A stretch of DNA of 24,806 nt. Source: Stutzerimonas stutzeri (lineage in GTDB: Bacteria > Pseudomonadota > Gammaproteobacteria > Pseudomonadales > Pseudomonadaceae). The notes below the pieces were generated by a model. That model ran no database searches. It was not told the origin of the DNA and was given only the letters and a program-made list of their open reading frames with translations. Of the stretch, positions 1 to 10,025 are shown piece after piece. The first letter of the stretch is position 1. The number at the start of each line of letters is the position of its first letter. The translations under genes were made by a program, and so were the position numbers. The stretch is from contig DDKB01000021.1 in assembly GCA_002339675.1 (NCBI GenBank), positions 1 to 24,806 of the forward strand, read 5' to 3'.

Positions 1-253
1 CCCCGCCCCCCCCGCGCCCCCCGCCGATGCCGCTGCCGGCGATGCCGCCGACCACCGCACCGGCGCCGGTACCGATAGGCGTCTTGGTACCTTCGAGCTT
101 GACCGGTCGCAGCGACTCGATGGTGCCATAGCGCACCGTTTGCACGGTCCGCGCCTCGTCGCGGGAATAGGAATCGCCCGTGAGATTGGAGGTACAGCCC
201 CCGACGGCCAGCGCCAACGCGGTGAAGGAAGCCATGAAGATGGAGTTGCGCAT
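1..253 (-). CDS. Glycine-zipper outer-membrane lipoprotein (SlyB/Pcp-like), 3' end beyond window
   Basis: The start at 253 is preceded by AGGAGA at good spacing. The protein begins MRNSIFMASFTALALAVGGC, a lipoprotein signal peptide whose lipobox ends in Cys20, so it is probably lipidated and anchored in the outer membrane. The mature part has a basic/acidic stretch, then a Gly/Ala-rich run (GTGAGAVVGGIAGSGIGGG) typical of glycine-zipper 2TM lipoproteins such as SlyB. These are envelope-integrity proteins of uncertain exact function. The frame is open to the left edge, so the C-terminus is missing. The first 30 bases are almost pure C/G and could contain sequencing errors. Family assignment is from the lipobox plus glycine zipper only. 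Confidence 0.7.
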   Translation of the reverse strand, partial: MRNSIFMASFTALALAVGGCTSNLTGDSYSRDEARTVQTVRYGTIESLRPVKLEGTKTPIGTGAGAVVGGIAGSGIGGGRGGGG

Positions 254-435
254 GATGTTCTCTCCTGGGAAACCGATATTCATCCCCGACCGCGCCGACC
301 AACCACTGCGGCGAAGAAACACTTGGCATCAGGCTCGTCCTGACCCAGCATTCGTGTGAGATAGGACCTTACTTTACCCGAGGCGATCCCGCACCGCATG
401 GTCGATGCTCGCCTCGGCCGCACCCGAGACTGCCG

Positions 436-702
436 ATGGACTACTTCATCATCACCGTTGTGACACTGGCCGGACTGGTCTTTCATGCATGGCTGTATGT
501 GCGCTTTCGACGCTGGGCCGATCGCGACCTGGCGCTGTCATTGGCAGGCAAGGATCCGCAGGAGCGGGAATGGGTACTGCAGAAGCTGGCCAGCGCGCGC
601 AGCGCCCGCGTCAAGCGCAAGGATTTGCAACCCTGGCTCGAGGGCGAACTGGCGCGCCACCGCGCGGACAAGGCCACCAAGGAGATGCGGACCACGGCCT
701 GA
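436..702 (+). CDS. Small single-pass membrane protein, unknown function
   Basis: An 88-residue protein. Residues 1-22 (MDYFIITVVTLAGLVFHAWL) form one hydrophobic segment, and the remainder is highly charged (RFRRWADRD..., KRKDLQPWLEGELARHRADK), so it is probably an inner-membrane anchor with a basic cytoplasmic tail. The Shine-Dalgarno signal is weak. It converges on pdxH with a 22-base gap and is divergent from the lipoprotein at the window start. I do not recognise a named family. Codon usage matches its neighbours, which supports a real gene. Confidence 0.6.
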   Translation: MDYFIITVVTLAGLVFHAWLYVRFRRWADRDLALSLAGKDPQEREWVLQKLASARSARVKRKDLQPWLEGELARHRADKATKEMRTTA

Positions 703-724
703 GCCGATCCGCGTCGACATCGGG

Positions 725-1372
725 TCAGGGCGCCAGACGCTCTCGCTGCCAGTCGTTGGCGACGCGGCGGTAGTTCAGCCGGTCGTGCAGCCGGCTGGGA
801 CGCCCCTGCCAGAACTCCATGCGTTCCGGCAGCAGGCGATAGCCACCCCAATGCGGCGGACAATGCGGCGCCTGGTCGAGGAACCGCTGCTCGGTTTCGG
901 CCAGCAATCGCTCGAGCTCGGCGCGATCGGCGATGACGTGGCTCTGCGGCGAGGCCCAGGCGCCGAGCCGGCTGCCAAGTGGACGCACCTGGTAGTAGGC
1001 ATCCGATTCCTCTGCCGTTACTTTCTCGACACGCCCCTCGATGCGCACCTGGCGCTCAAGGCTGGGCCAGAAGAAGGTCATCGCGGCAAACGGACAGCTC
1101 ACCAGCTGCTCGCCCTTGGCGCTGTCGTAGTTGGTAAAAAAGGTAAAACCGCGCTCATCCAGCGCCTTGAGCAACAGGACCCGGCAATGCGGACGATTGT
1201 CAGGGCCGACTGTCGCCAGCGTCATGGCGTTCGGCTCGACCGGCGGCTGCTCGGTCCGGACAGCTTCGTCGAACCATTGGCGAAAGAGAGCAAACGGCTC
1301 GTGGGGCGCGCTGGCCTCGCTGAGTCCGTCACGGGTGTAGTCACGACGCATGTCGGCCAGAGTCTGGATCAT
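725..1372 (-). CDS. pdxH: Pyridoxamine/pyridoxine 5'-phosphate oxidase PdxH
   Basis: A 215-residue FMN enzyme that oxidises pyridoxine or pyridoxamine 5'-phosphate to pyridoxal 5'-phosphate, the last step of vitamin B6 synthesis and salvage, in the cytosol. Full family length. Recognisable stretches are the N-terminal MRRDYTRDGL, the FMN-binding RVLLLKALDERGFTFFTNY, and the C-terminal dimer/active-site block WGGYRLLPERMEFWQGRPSR followed by HDRLNY. The ATG at 1372 is preceded by CAGGAA at suitable spacing. It lies downstream of, and in the same direction as, the OmpA-type lipoprotein gene with a 115-base gap, and is probably expressed on its own. The order esterase-OmpA-pdxH matches what I remember of Pseudomonas genomes. 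Confidence 0.95.
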   Translation of the reverse strand: MIQTLADMRRDYTRDGLSEASAPHEPFALFRQWFDEAVRTEQPPVEPNAMTLATVGPDNRPHCRVLLLKALDERGFTFFTNYDSAKGEQLVSCPFAAMTFFWPSLERQVRIEGRVEKVTAEESDAYYQVRPLGSRLGAWASPQSHVIADRAELERLLAETEQRFLDQAPHCPPHWGGYRLLPERMEFWQGRPSRLHDRLNYRRVANDWQRERLAP

Positions 1373-1405
1373 CTCGGTATTCCTGGAAACAGTCGAAACC
1401 GAAGC

Positions 1406-1498
1406 GTACCGGCTTAGCGCAGAACCGTGCTTGATTCAGCGCAACGCCTGTCCGCGCTAAACCGGTACTGCCAAGCCGCGCGGCACCCTACGGCTTGG
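1406..1498. repeat. Two nested inverted repeats between the OmpA-type gene and pdxH
   Basis: The first pair is GTACCGGCTTAGCGC (1406-1420) against GCGCTAAACCGGTAC (1454-1468): 14 of 15 positions pair, with a 33-base loop. The second is CCAAGCCG (1471-1478) against CGGCTTGG (1491-1498), an 8-base stem that includes the last codons of the OmpA-type gene. Neither is followed by a clear T tract. They could be an attenuator or terminator for the upstream gene, or an operator in front of pdxH. Confidence 0.4.
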
Positions 1499-2123
1499 CC
1501 TTTGTCACCTCGGCAGCGGCGACCTGGGTCGCATCCGCCGGCGCCGCGCTGTACTGCGCCACCAGCGCCAGTAAGGTCGGCTGGGGAGCCAAAACCATCT
1601 CGACCCGACGGTTCAGGGCGCGCCCTGCAGCGTCCTCGTTGGACGCGCGCGGGCGGTCCGCACCCAGGCCACGAATGCGCAGACGGTCATGCTTCAGACC
1701 GCTCAGGCGGAAGATCGCCGCCACGGCACCGGCCCGCTGGCGGCTGATGTCACGGTTGAGATCGGCCGGGCCGCTGCTGTCAGCGTGACCGAGCACCACC
1801 ACGGCAGTCTTCGCATCGCCTTCGACCAGCTTCGCCACGCGGCTGATGGGCCCAAGGGTGACCGGCAGCAGCATGCCGGGCCGATCCGGATTGAAGGACG
1901 CATCAACCGGCGCGGTCACCACCAAGACGCCTTCGCGCCGCTCCAGCTCGAAGCGGCTGTCCTTCAAGGCTTCGCGCAAGCGCGGTTCGTAATCGTCCAG
2001 CCAGGCGCTGTCCACCACCGCCTCCGGAACCACGGCGGCCACTTCCGCCGGTTTGTCACCCTTGGAGCTGCAGCCAGCCAGCATCATGCAGAAGATCAGG
2101 GAGGCGTTTTTCACCAGGTTCAT
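1488..2123 (-). CDS. OmpA-family lipoprotein with peptidoglycan-binding domain
   Basis: A 211-residue protein. I chose the ATG at 2123 because it gives a proper lipoprotein signal, MNLVKNASLIFCMMLAGC, with the lipobox LAGC at residues 15-18; the longer upstream frame has no signal peptide. The C-terminal half is an OmpA/MotB domain: VVVLGHADSSGPADLNRDIS followed by RQRAGAVAAIF, then IRGLGADRPRASNEDAAGRALNRRVEMVL, with the usual D and R peptidoglycan-binding residues. It should tether the outer membrane to the cell wall. An unusual alanine-rich tail of about 30 residues follows the domain. A hairpin overlaps the stop codon. Confidence 0.85.
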   Translation of the reverse strand: MNLVKNASLIFCMMLAGCSSKGDKPAEVAAVVPEAVVDSAWLDDYEPRLREALKDSRFELERREGVLVVTAPVDASFNPDRPGMLLPVTLGPISRVAKLVEGDAKTAVVVLGHADSSGPADLNRDISRQRAGAVAAIFRLSGLKHDRLRIRGLGADRPRASNEDAAGRALNRRVEMVLAPQPTLLALVAQYSAAPADATQVAAAEVTKAKP

Positions 2124-2262
2124 GAGCCAGTTTCCGTGGATAGGTGGACGTTGCGAATACAAGCCGCGCGAGAAGGCTGACAGCTTATGCAAGGATTTGT
2201 CTCAAATTGTGGACGCAGGTCATTGTTATGAAAAGCCCCTGCCGGGCGACCAGACGAGCGGT

Positions 2263-3411
2263 TCACCCCAGGCAGGCCGCCACGCTACGCGCCAGGGCCT
2301 GGGCCCTCGGGTCCATCAGGACATAGGGCCCCAGGGTGTTGGTGACGTAGCCGAAGGCCAGGTCACGCTGCGGATCAGCAAACCCGATACAGCCACCCGC
2401 GCCCGGATGGCCAAACGCGGCCGGGCCCATGCCGAAGGTGGCATTCGCGAGCTCAGGCTGATCCAGCCAGCAACCCAGGGCGAATCGGGTGGGAGCCAGC
2501 AGGGTACGGTCCTCGCCACGACAGTGTTCGCGGGTCATTTCGGTGAGCAGATCGGGCTCGAGCAGATCCCCCCTGAGCAAGCCGTCGTAGAACCCCGCCA
2601 GGGTACGGGCGTTGCCATGGCCATTGGCGGCCGGCTGGGCCATGCGACGCCATTCAGGCTTGTTCGCACTGTTCATGATCGAAGGCGGATTGGTGAATGC
2701 AAGCGCCGTCATCGACTGCGGATCGCCAGTCAACGCTTTGAACACCCGCTGGGCAGCGGCATCACCGAAATTGTTCTTCTGTCGCGTCAGGTAGGCGACG
2801 CGATCAAAGTCGCGGTCGGCGAGGCCCAGATGGAAGTCCAGCTGCAGCGCTCGGGCGGTGCGCTCGACAATCGCGGCACCCGGCTCTCGCCCATCGGCGC
2901 GGCGAATGAGCTCGCCGACCAGCCAGCCGTAGGTGATGGCGGCATAACCGTGGGCCTCGCCGGGCGTCCACCACGGCTGCTCGGAGCAGAGTGCCGTGGT
3001 CATGACGTCCCAGTCGTAGAGCGCCTCGGGCGGGAGCGGTTGACGGATCGCCGGCACGCCGGCCTGGTGGCTGAGCAGTTGGCGCAGGGTGATCGCCTGC
3101 TTGCCGGCGGCGGCGAATTCCGGCCAGAGACGGGCGACCGGTTCGTCGAGCTGCAGCTTGCCTTCGCCGACCAGCTGCAGTGCCGCCACGGCAGCGAAGG
3201 TCTTGGTGCAGGAAAACAGGTTCACCAGCGTGTCGCTGTGCCAGGCCTGCTCGCCGGCGTTATCCGCCACGCCCGCCCAGAGGTCGACGACCGTCTCGCC
3301 GCCGATCTTGACGCACACGGCCGCGCCGCGCTGCTGGGTGTGTTCGAACAGGTCGCTGAAGGTTTCCTTCACCGCCTCGAAGCGTAGGTCGAAATATCCC
3401 TGGATCTGCAC
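2263..3411 (-). CDS. Serine hydrolase of the beta-lactamase (class C/family VIII esterase) fold
   Basis: A 382-residue protein, probably a carboxylesterase rather than a beta-lactamase. The nucleophile motif SCTK is at residues 67-70 (SxxK) inside LVNLFSCTKTFAAVAAL. A conserved tyrosine block, HGYAAITYGWLVGELIRR, corresponds to the YxN region, and a glycine-rich strand HPGAGGCIGFADP replaces the KTG motif, as in EstB-type esterases. There is no signal peptide, which also argues for a cytoplasmic esterase. The start appears to be GTG at 3411, with AGGGTAGG a few bases upstream. It lies between dinG and the OmpA-type gene, all on the same strand but with gaps over 100 bases. Confidence 0.85.
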   Translation of the reverse strand: MQIQGYFDLRFEAVKETFSDLFEHTQQRGAAVCVKIGGETVVDLWAGVADNAGEQAWHSDTLVNLFSCTKTFAAVAALQLVGEGKLQLDEPVARLWPEFAAAGKQAITLRQLLSHQAGVPAIRQPLPPEALYDWDVMTTALCSEQPWWTPGEAHGYAAITYGWLVGELIRRADGREPGAAIVERTARALQLDFHLGLADRDFDRVAYLTRQKNNFGDAAAQRVFKALTGDPQSMTALAFTNPPSIMNSANKPEWRRMAQPAANGHGNARTLAGFYDGLLRGDLLEPDLLTEMTREHCRGEDRTLLAPTRFALGCWLDQPELANATFGMGPAAFGHPGAGGCIGFADPQRDLAFGYVTNTLGPYVLMDPRAQALARSVAACLG

Positions 3412-3549
3412 GTCCTACCCTCACCTGACTGATTGACCCGGGCATTGTTTCAGTCGACTGACGACAAGGAAACAGCCACGAGCCGGATCGCGCTGTCATC
3501 GACCGTCTGAATACCGCTGCATGGGAGCAGCCTCGCGCCGCTCACCGCG

Positions 3550-5694
<2,145 letters not shown>

Positions 5695-5705
5695 GGGCGC
5701 GTGGG

Positions 5706-5721
5706 CTGTATATATTTTCAG
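5706..5721. promoter_or_regulatory. LexA (SOS) box upstream of dinG
   Basis: CTGTATATATTTTCAG fits the gammaproteobacterial LexA pattern CTG-N10-CAG with an AT-rich centre. It lies 12 bases upstream of the dinG ATG in the 87-base gap shared with the divergent CopD-like gene. At that position it would cover the dinG promoter or early transcript. The match is visible directly; LexA control is inferred. Confidence 0.8.
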
Positions 5722-5781
5722 TGTTTCGAGAGGATGGCTATGATAGCGCGCGTTTCTTCCCTCGCCACCGGAGATTTCCCA

Positions 5782-6246
5782 ATGACCGCCTTTGCTCTGC
5801 CCTATGCCCTCCACGTCCTGGCCGCCGTGGTCTGGGTCGGCGGCATGTTCTTCGCCTGGATGGTGTTGCGCCCCGCTGCGGTTTCAGCCCTGCAGCCGCC
5901 CGAGCGACTGATGCTGTGGGCCGAGGTGTTTCGCCGCTTCTTCCAATGGGTATGGGTCACGCTGCTGGTCCTTCCGATCAGCGGCCTGGGCCTGTGGCAC
6001 ATGCGCTTCGGCGCTCTGGAGGCGGCGCCCCGCTACGTCCACATCATGGCCGGCGTGTTCCTGGTCATGCTTGCCCTGTTCCTGCGGATCCAGTTACTGC
6101 AACTGCCGGAATTCCGGCGCGCCATCGCCGACCAGCGCTGGGCCGAAGGTGGCGCGGCGCTCGGCCGTATCCGTCGACTGGTGGGAATCAACCTGCTCCT
6201 AGGACTGGCGGTCGTCATGCTCGCCAGCGCCCGCCCGCTGTTCTGA
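5782..6246 (+). CDS. CopD-like integral membrane protein
   Basis: A 154-residue protein with four predicted hydrophobic segments: around residues 5-27 (PYALHVLAAVVWVGGMFFAW), 55-75, 85-105 and 130-150. The first helix contains the conserved H-x(6)-W-x-GG pattern, and the third, YVHIMAGVFLVM, has another histidine, as in CopD-type membrane proteins linked with copper or haem. GGAG at 5770-5773 precedes the ATG at 5782. It is transcribed away from dinG and ends at a strong bidirectional hairpin. The substrate is unknown. Confidence 0.75.
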   Translation: MTAFALPYALHVLAAVVWVGGMFFAWMVLRPAAVSALQPPERLMLWAEVFRRFFQWVWVTLLVLPISGLGLWHMRFGALEAAPRYVHIMAGVFLVMLALFLRIQLLQLPEFRRAIADQRWAEGGAALGRIRRLVGINLLLGLAVVMLASARPLF

Positions 6247-6279
6247 GGCGCAGAAAAGCCGGGTGCTGCGCCCATGAAA

Positions 6280-6302
6280 AAGCCGGGCACAAGGCCCGGC
6301 TT
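6280..6302. terminator. Bidirectional terminator hairpin
   Basis: AAGCCGGGC (6280-6288), loop ACAAG, GCCCGGCTT (6294-6302). The stem is perfect over 9 base pairs, with an A-rich run on its left and T-containing sequence on its right. It sits between the convergent CopD-like gene and the second OmpA-type gene, so it probably serves both. Confidence 0.8.
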
Positions 6303-6322
6303 CAGTTACCTGCCACAACGCG

Positions 6323-6961
6323 TTATGGACGTGCTTCGACCTCGGCCTCTACGCGACGGTTGATGGCGCGACCCATCTCTGTCGAGTTATCCGCTACCGG
6401 TCGCGACTCACCATAACCAATGGCCTCAAGGCGATTGCCCTCAATGCCGTAACGGTTTATCAGCACATCGCGCACGGCTTCAGCACGACGCGCGGACAAC
6501 CGCTGGTTATAGGCATCGGTGCCTATCGAGTCGGTATGTCCTTCGACCGTGGTCGACGTTTGCTGGTACTGCTTCATGAAGTCGGCGAGAACCTCGATAT
6601 CATCATAGGCATCCTGTCGGACGGTAGCCTTGTCAAAGTCAAACTTCACGTCCAGTTCGACCCGTACGGCCTCCATCGCGGGCTCTGGCTCCGGCTCCGC
6701 CACCGGCGTTGGCTCGACCGTCTCGACCATGGCGACGGTTTCCTGCTCGGTGCCGTTGGCCCAGCAGTACGCAGCGGCCATGCCACCTCCGATCAAGGCG
6801 CCATAGCCGGCGTAGGTGCTGCTTTCGATCGCCCCCAGTGCAGCGCCGCTAACGCCGCCAACAGCCGCACAGGTGGGCCAATCCTGCTTCTGCACCCCTG
6901 CACAACCGGCCAGAACGGTGGACATCACTATCACGGGTACCGCTGTCCGTAAGCTACTCAT
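6323..6961 (-). CDS. OmpA-family lipoprotein with glycine-zipper segment
   Basis: A 212-residue protein. The ATG at 6961 has an excellent ribosome site (AGGAGG, 6971-6976) and yields a lipoprotein signal MSSLRTAVPVIVMSTVLAGC with Cys20. Residues about 30-60 (AAVGGVSGAALGAIESS, then GALIGGGMAAAYCW) form a glycine-zipper-like hydrophobic region. A Pro/Glu linker (VEPTPVAEPEPEPAME) leads to an OmpA domain with LDVKFDFDKATVRQDAYDDI, VEGHTDSIGTDAYNQRLSARRAEAV and GYGESRPVADNSTEMGRAINRRVE. The expected role is outer membrane to peptidoglycan attachment. It differs from the other OmpA-type gene in having the zipper and no alanine-rich tail. Confidence 0.88.
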   Translation of the reverse strand: MSSLRTAVPVIVMSTVLAGCAGVQKQDWPTCAAVGGVSGAALGAIESSTYAGYGALIGGGMAAAYCWANGTEQETVAMVETVEPTPVAEPEPEPAMEAVRVELDVKFDFDKATVRQDAYDDIEVLADFMKQYQQTSTTVEGHTDSIGTDAYNQRLSARRAEAVRDVLINRYGIEGNRLEAIGYGESRPVADNSTEMGRAINRRVEAEVEARP

Positions 6962-7131
6962 TGGTGTGAACCTCCTAGTTTGAGATCGGCCAGAGCGCCA
7001 TGCGGACGGCATAAGCGGCTCCAGTTGTAACGAGACTAGGACGGCATGCGCCGCCGCGCTAGTCTTAACGCTTCGCCAGGCCGTATAAATGCATTCCGCA
7101 CGAAACGCCGCCCGGCATCGAGGATCTCGGC

Positions 7132-7626
7132 TTGGTTGTCTCCAGCTCATCGCAATCGCCTCAACTGGCCCTGGCCGCCCTGCTGGACAAGCATCTGCCG
7201 GAGCGCCTGCTGCATATCGGCCGCAGCGCCATGCCCGCCGTTGATGCATTCGCCCACAGCCACCCGCATTGCCAGGTTGCACACACCCAGGCCGCCCTGC
7301 CTGCCGAGCTGGCGAACCAGCGCTATGACTTGGCCCTCGTAGCCGACTGCCTTGAGCACCTGCCCAAGCGCGAGGGGCTGCAACTGCTGGGCGGAATCCG
7401 CAACCTCAACACGAGCCGCATGGCCGTACTGGTCGACCTTGCTGCATGCGATTGGCAAGCGACAGATTTCTTTGCCCTGGCGCTGCAACTCGCTGCGCGC
7501 TTCGAGCGCGGACAACAGACCCTGACCCTCTTCACCTACGACCTGCTGGATTACAAGCAGGTTCCGGACTGGCTCAATGCGAAGTTCTGGGCGAACCCGC
7601 AGATGTTCGGCAAATACTGGTGGTAA
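7132..7626 (+). CDS. Conserved hypothetical protein (DUF6231-like)
   Basis: A 164-residue protein with no in-frame ATG at its 5' end. The best start is TTG at 7132 with GAGGAT 6 bases upstream; an in-frame stop at 7066-7068 limits any extension. The fold looks like a truncated Rossmann/methyltransferase: PERLLHIGRSAMPAVDAFA, then YDLALVADCLEHLPKREGLQ resembles motifs I and post-I of SAM-dependent methyltransferases, with RMAVLVDLAA as a further strand. The C-terminus FWANPQMFGKYWW is aromatic-rich. I associate it with the DUF6231 family from memory. It lies 4 bases before the SEC-C gene, so the two are probably co-transcribed. Confidence 0.7.
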   Translation: MVVSSSSQSPQLALAALLDKHLPERLLHIGRSAMPAVDAFAHSHPHCQVAHTQAALPAELANQRYDLALVADCLEHLPKREGLQLLGGIRNLNTSRMAVLVDLAACDWQATDFFALALQLAARFERGQQTLTLFTYDLLDYKQVPDWLNAKFWANPQMFGKYWW

Positions 7627-7630
7627 TTTG

Positions 7631-8119
7631 ATGACCAACGACGAACCCGGCCACGGCGCCAACTGCCCCTGCGGCAGCGCTGATCCATACGACGCCTGCT
7701 GCGGCCGCTATATTGGCGGTCAGCCCGCACCCAGCGCGGAGCGGCTGATGCGCTCGCGTTACAGCGCCTATGTTCTTGGCAGGATCGACTACCTGAAGGC
7801 CACGACACTGCCTGCCCAGCAACACTCGCTGGATTTGCAGGCGATGCAGCAATGGAGCGCGTCGAGCACCTGGCTGGGGCTCGAGATCGAGAACGCTCAG
7901 CTGCTGGGTGGACGTCCCGAGCATGCGCTGGTCAGCTTTATTGCTCGCTGGCATGACCAGCAAGGCGCACACGCCCAGCACGAACGGTCGGCGTTCGTCC
8001 AGTGTGACGGGACCTGGTATTTCATCGACCCGACCGTACCGTTGAACGCCGGCCGTAACGACCCCTGCCCTTGCGGCAGCGGCCAGAAGTTCAAGAAGTG
8101 CTGCGCCAGCTATTTCTGA
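7631..8119 (+). CDS. YchJ-family protein with two SEC-C zinc motifs
   Basis: A 162-residue protein. An N-terminal SEC-C-like motif (CPCGSADPYDACCG, about residues 12-25) and a C-terminal SEC-C motif (CPCGSGQKFKKCC) each offer a C-x-C...CC zinc-binding set, as at the C-terminus of SecA. The middle (ERLMRSRYSAYVLGRIDYL, STWLGLEIENAQL, FIARWHDQQGAHAQHERSAF) is the NTF2-like domain of the YchJ/UPF0225 family. The biochemical role is not known to me. I chose the ATG at 7631, 4 bases after the upstream gene, over upstream non-ATG starts. A hairpin at 8131-8161 follows. Confidence 0.85.
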   Translation: MTNDEPGHGANCPCGSADPYDACCGRYIGGQPAPSAERLMRSRYSAYVLGRIDYLKATTLPAQQHSLDLQAMQQWSASSTWLGLEIENAQLLGGRPEHALVSFIARWHDQQGAHAQHERSAFVQCDGTWYFIDPTVPLNAGRNDPCPCGSGQKFKKCCASYF

Positions 8120-8130
8120 CCGACAAGCAA

Positions 8131-8161
8131 AGGCCGGCAAGCGACAGGCGCCAGCCGGCCT
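8131..8161. terminator. Hairpin between convergent SEC-C gene and fpr
   Basis: AGGCCGGC (8131-8138) pairs perfectly with GCCGGCCT (8154-8161) across a 15-base loop. It lies in the 60-base gap between two convergent genes, so a shared terminator is likely, although there is no long T tract on either side. Confidence 0.5.
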
Positions 8162-8179
8162 CGGTGAGCAGCGGTGCGG

Positions 8180-8956
8180 TTACTTTTCGACGAAGGCACG
8201 CTCGATCAGGTAATCGCCTGGATCACCCATCCGCGGCGAGGCCTTGAGTCCGAAGCTGTCCAGCACCTCGCTCGTCTCGGCGAGCATGCTCGGGCTGCCG
8301 CAGATCATCGCGCGGTCGTCGTTCGGGTTGATCGGCGGCAGGCCGATGTCGGCAAACAGCTTGCCGTTGCGCATCAGGTCCGTCAGCCGACCCTGATTGG
8401 CAAAGGGCTCGCGGGTCACGGTCGGGTAGTAGATCAGCTTTTCCTTCAGCGCCTCGCCGAAGAACTCGTTCTGCGGCAGGTGTTCGGTGATGAATTCCTG
8501 GTAGGCCAGCTCATTGACATAGCGCACGCCGTGCACGAGTACGACCTTGTCGAAGCGCTCGTAGGTTTCCGGGTCCTGGATGACGCTCATGAACGGCGCG
8601 AGCCCAGTACCGGTGCTCAGCAGATACAAGTGCTTGCCGGGCAGGAGGTCGCCAAGCACCAGGGTCCCGGTCGGCTTACGGCTGACCATCAGCGAGTCGC
8701 CCTCCTGCAGATGCTGCAGGCGGGAGGTCAGGGGACCATCCGGCACCTTGATGCTGAAGAACTCGAGATGTTCTTCATAGTTGGGGCTGGCGATGCTGTA
8801 AGCACGCATCAGCGGCCGACCGTTGACTTCCAGACCGATCATCACGAACTGCCCGTTCTCAAAGCGCAGCCCCGGGTTGCGGGTGGTCTTGAAACTGAAC
8901 AACGTGTCGTTCCAGTGGTGCACACTGAGGACTCGTTCTACGTTCAGGTTGCTCAT
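8180..8956 (-). CDS. fpr: Ferredoxin/flavodoxin-NADP+ reductase Fpr
   Basis: A 258-residue FAD enzyme that moves electrons between NADPH and ferredoxin or flavodoxin and is used in oxidative stress and iron-sulfur repair. It shows the FAD-binding RAYSIASPNYEEHLEFFSIK (RxYS), the NADP-binding STGTGLAPFMS block and the C-terminal region MGDPGDYLIERAFVEK, typical of the bacterial subclass I enzymes of Azotobacter and Pseudomonas. The ATG at 8956 has AGGGGAA upstream. It is divergent from finR, the LysR regulator known to activate fpr in pseudomonads under superoxide and related stress. Confidence 0.95.
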   Translation of the reverse strand: MSNLNVERVLSVHHWNDTLFSFKTTRNPGLRFENGQFVMIGLEVNGRPLMRAYSIASPNYEEHLEFFSIKVPDGPLTSRLQHLQEGDSLMVSRKPTGTLVLGDLLPGKHLYLLSTGTGLAPFMSVIQDPETYERFDKVVLVHGVRYVNELAYQEFITEHLPQNEFFGEALKEKLIYYPTVTREPFANQGRLTDLMRNGKLFADIGLPPINPNDDRAMICGSPSMLAETSEVLDSFGLKASPRMGDPGDYLIERAFVEK

Positions 8957-8988
8957 CTAGGGTTCCCCTTCCTCGCGCACGGCGCGCT

Positions 8989-9041
8989 TCGATAATTGCA
9001 AGAGTTTATCGACATCCCTAATATTCGCTAAACAAATATTA
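8989..9041. promoter_or_regulatory. Palindromic operator candidates between fpr and finR
   Basis: There are two perfect palindromes: TCGATAA-N10-TTATCGA (8989-9012) and TAATATT-N9-AATATTA (9019-9041). A shorter one, CGATA-N5-TATCG, follows at 9043-9057, immediately before finR. LysR regulators bind interrupted palindromes containing T-N11-A, so these are candidate FinR sites controlling both divergent genes. Which one FinR uses cannot be decided from sequence. Confidence 0.55.
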
Positions 9042-9068
9042 ACGATATAGCTTATCGGTTATATAGAT

Positions 9069-9995
9069 ATGCATTTCACCCTGCGTCAGCTCCAGGTGTT
9101 TGTCGCCGTCGCCCACCAGGAAAGCGTCTCGCGCGCAGCCCAGAGCCTGGCGTTGTCGCAGTCGGCTACGAGCACCTCGCTGGCCGAACTCGAGCGCCAG
9201 TCCGGCTGCCAGTTGTTCGATCGCGCCGGCAAGCGGCTCTGGCTCAACGCCCTGGGTCGCCAGTTGCTGCCCCAGGCGGTCAGCCTGCTCGACCAGGCCA
9301 AGGCCATCGAGGACCTGCTGGCGGGCAAGACCGGGTTTGGCTCGCTCAACGTCGGGGCGACTCTGACCATCGGAAACTACCTGGCGACCTTGCTGATTGG
9401 CAGTTTCATGCAGCGGCACCCGGAATGCCGCGTCAAACTGCATGTCCAGAACACGGCGCACATTGTCCAGCAGGTCGCGCAGCATGAACTTGATCTGGGT
9501 CTGATCGAGGGCGATTGTCAGCATCCGGACATCGAGGTCCTCCCCTGGGTCGAGGACGAACTGGTGGTGTTCTGCGCGCCTCAACATGCGCTGGCCAACC
9601 ATGCCAGCGTCAGCCTCGAACAGCTCGCCCGGGAAGCCTGGATATTGCGCGAACAGGGTTCCGGCACGCGGCTGACGTTCGACCATGCCATGCGCCACCA
9701 TCCGGCGAAGCTGAACATTCGCCTCGAACTCGAGCACACCGAGGCGATCAAGCGTGCCGTGGAATCCGGCCTGGGAATTGGCTGCATCTCACGACTGGCG
9801 CTGCGTGATGCCTTTCGCCGTGGCAGCCTGGTGGCGTTGGAAACCCCGGATCTGGACCTGTCGCGGCAGTTCTATTTCATCTGGCACTCGTTGAAATACC
9901 AGACCGCCGCCATGCGTGAGTTCATCGAGCAATGCCGCGCACTCACCGCCGGCATACGCCGCAGCGACCAAATCGTCCTGCCAGTGATTGCGTAA
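9069..9995 (+). CDS. finR: LysR-family regulator FinR
   Basis: A 308-residue LysR-type regulator. The N-terminal winged HTH covers roughly residues 1-60, with the recognition-helix region SRAAQSLALSQSATSTSLAE. The effector domain (about 90-300) contains LNVGATLTIGNYLATLL and WILREQGSGTRLTFDHAM, usual for the family. Its position, divergent from fpr across 112 bases, identifies it as FinR, which senses redox stress through an unclear signal. The ATG at 9069 has no obvious Shine-Dalgarno site; the AT-rich ATATAGAT just before it may mean a short leader or weak translation. It converges with the ErdR-like gene. Confidence 0.88.
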   Translation: MHFTLRQLQVFVAVAHQESVSRAAQSLALSQSATSTSLAELERQSGCQLFDRAGKRLWLNALGRQLLPQAVSLLDQAKAIEDLLAGKTGFGSLNVGATLTIGNYLATLLIGSFMQRHPECRVKLHVQNTAHIVQQVAQHELDLGLIEGDCQHPDIEVLPWVEDELVVFCAPQHALANHASVSLEQLAREAWILREQGSGTRLTFDHAMRHHPAKLNIRLELEHTEAIKRAVESGLGIGCISRLALRDAFRRGSLVALETPDLDLSRQFYFIWHSLKYQTAAMREFIEQCRALTAGIRRSDQIVLPVIA

Positions 9996-10025
9996 CCAGC
10001 CGCGACTGATGACTGCCAGCCGCGG

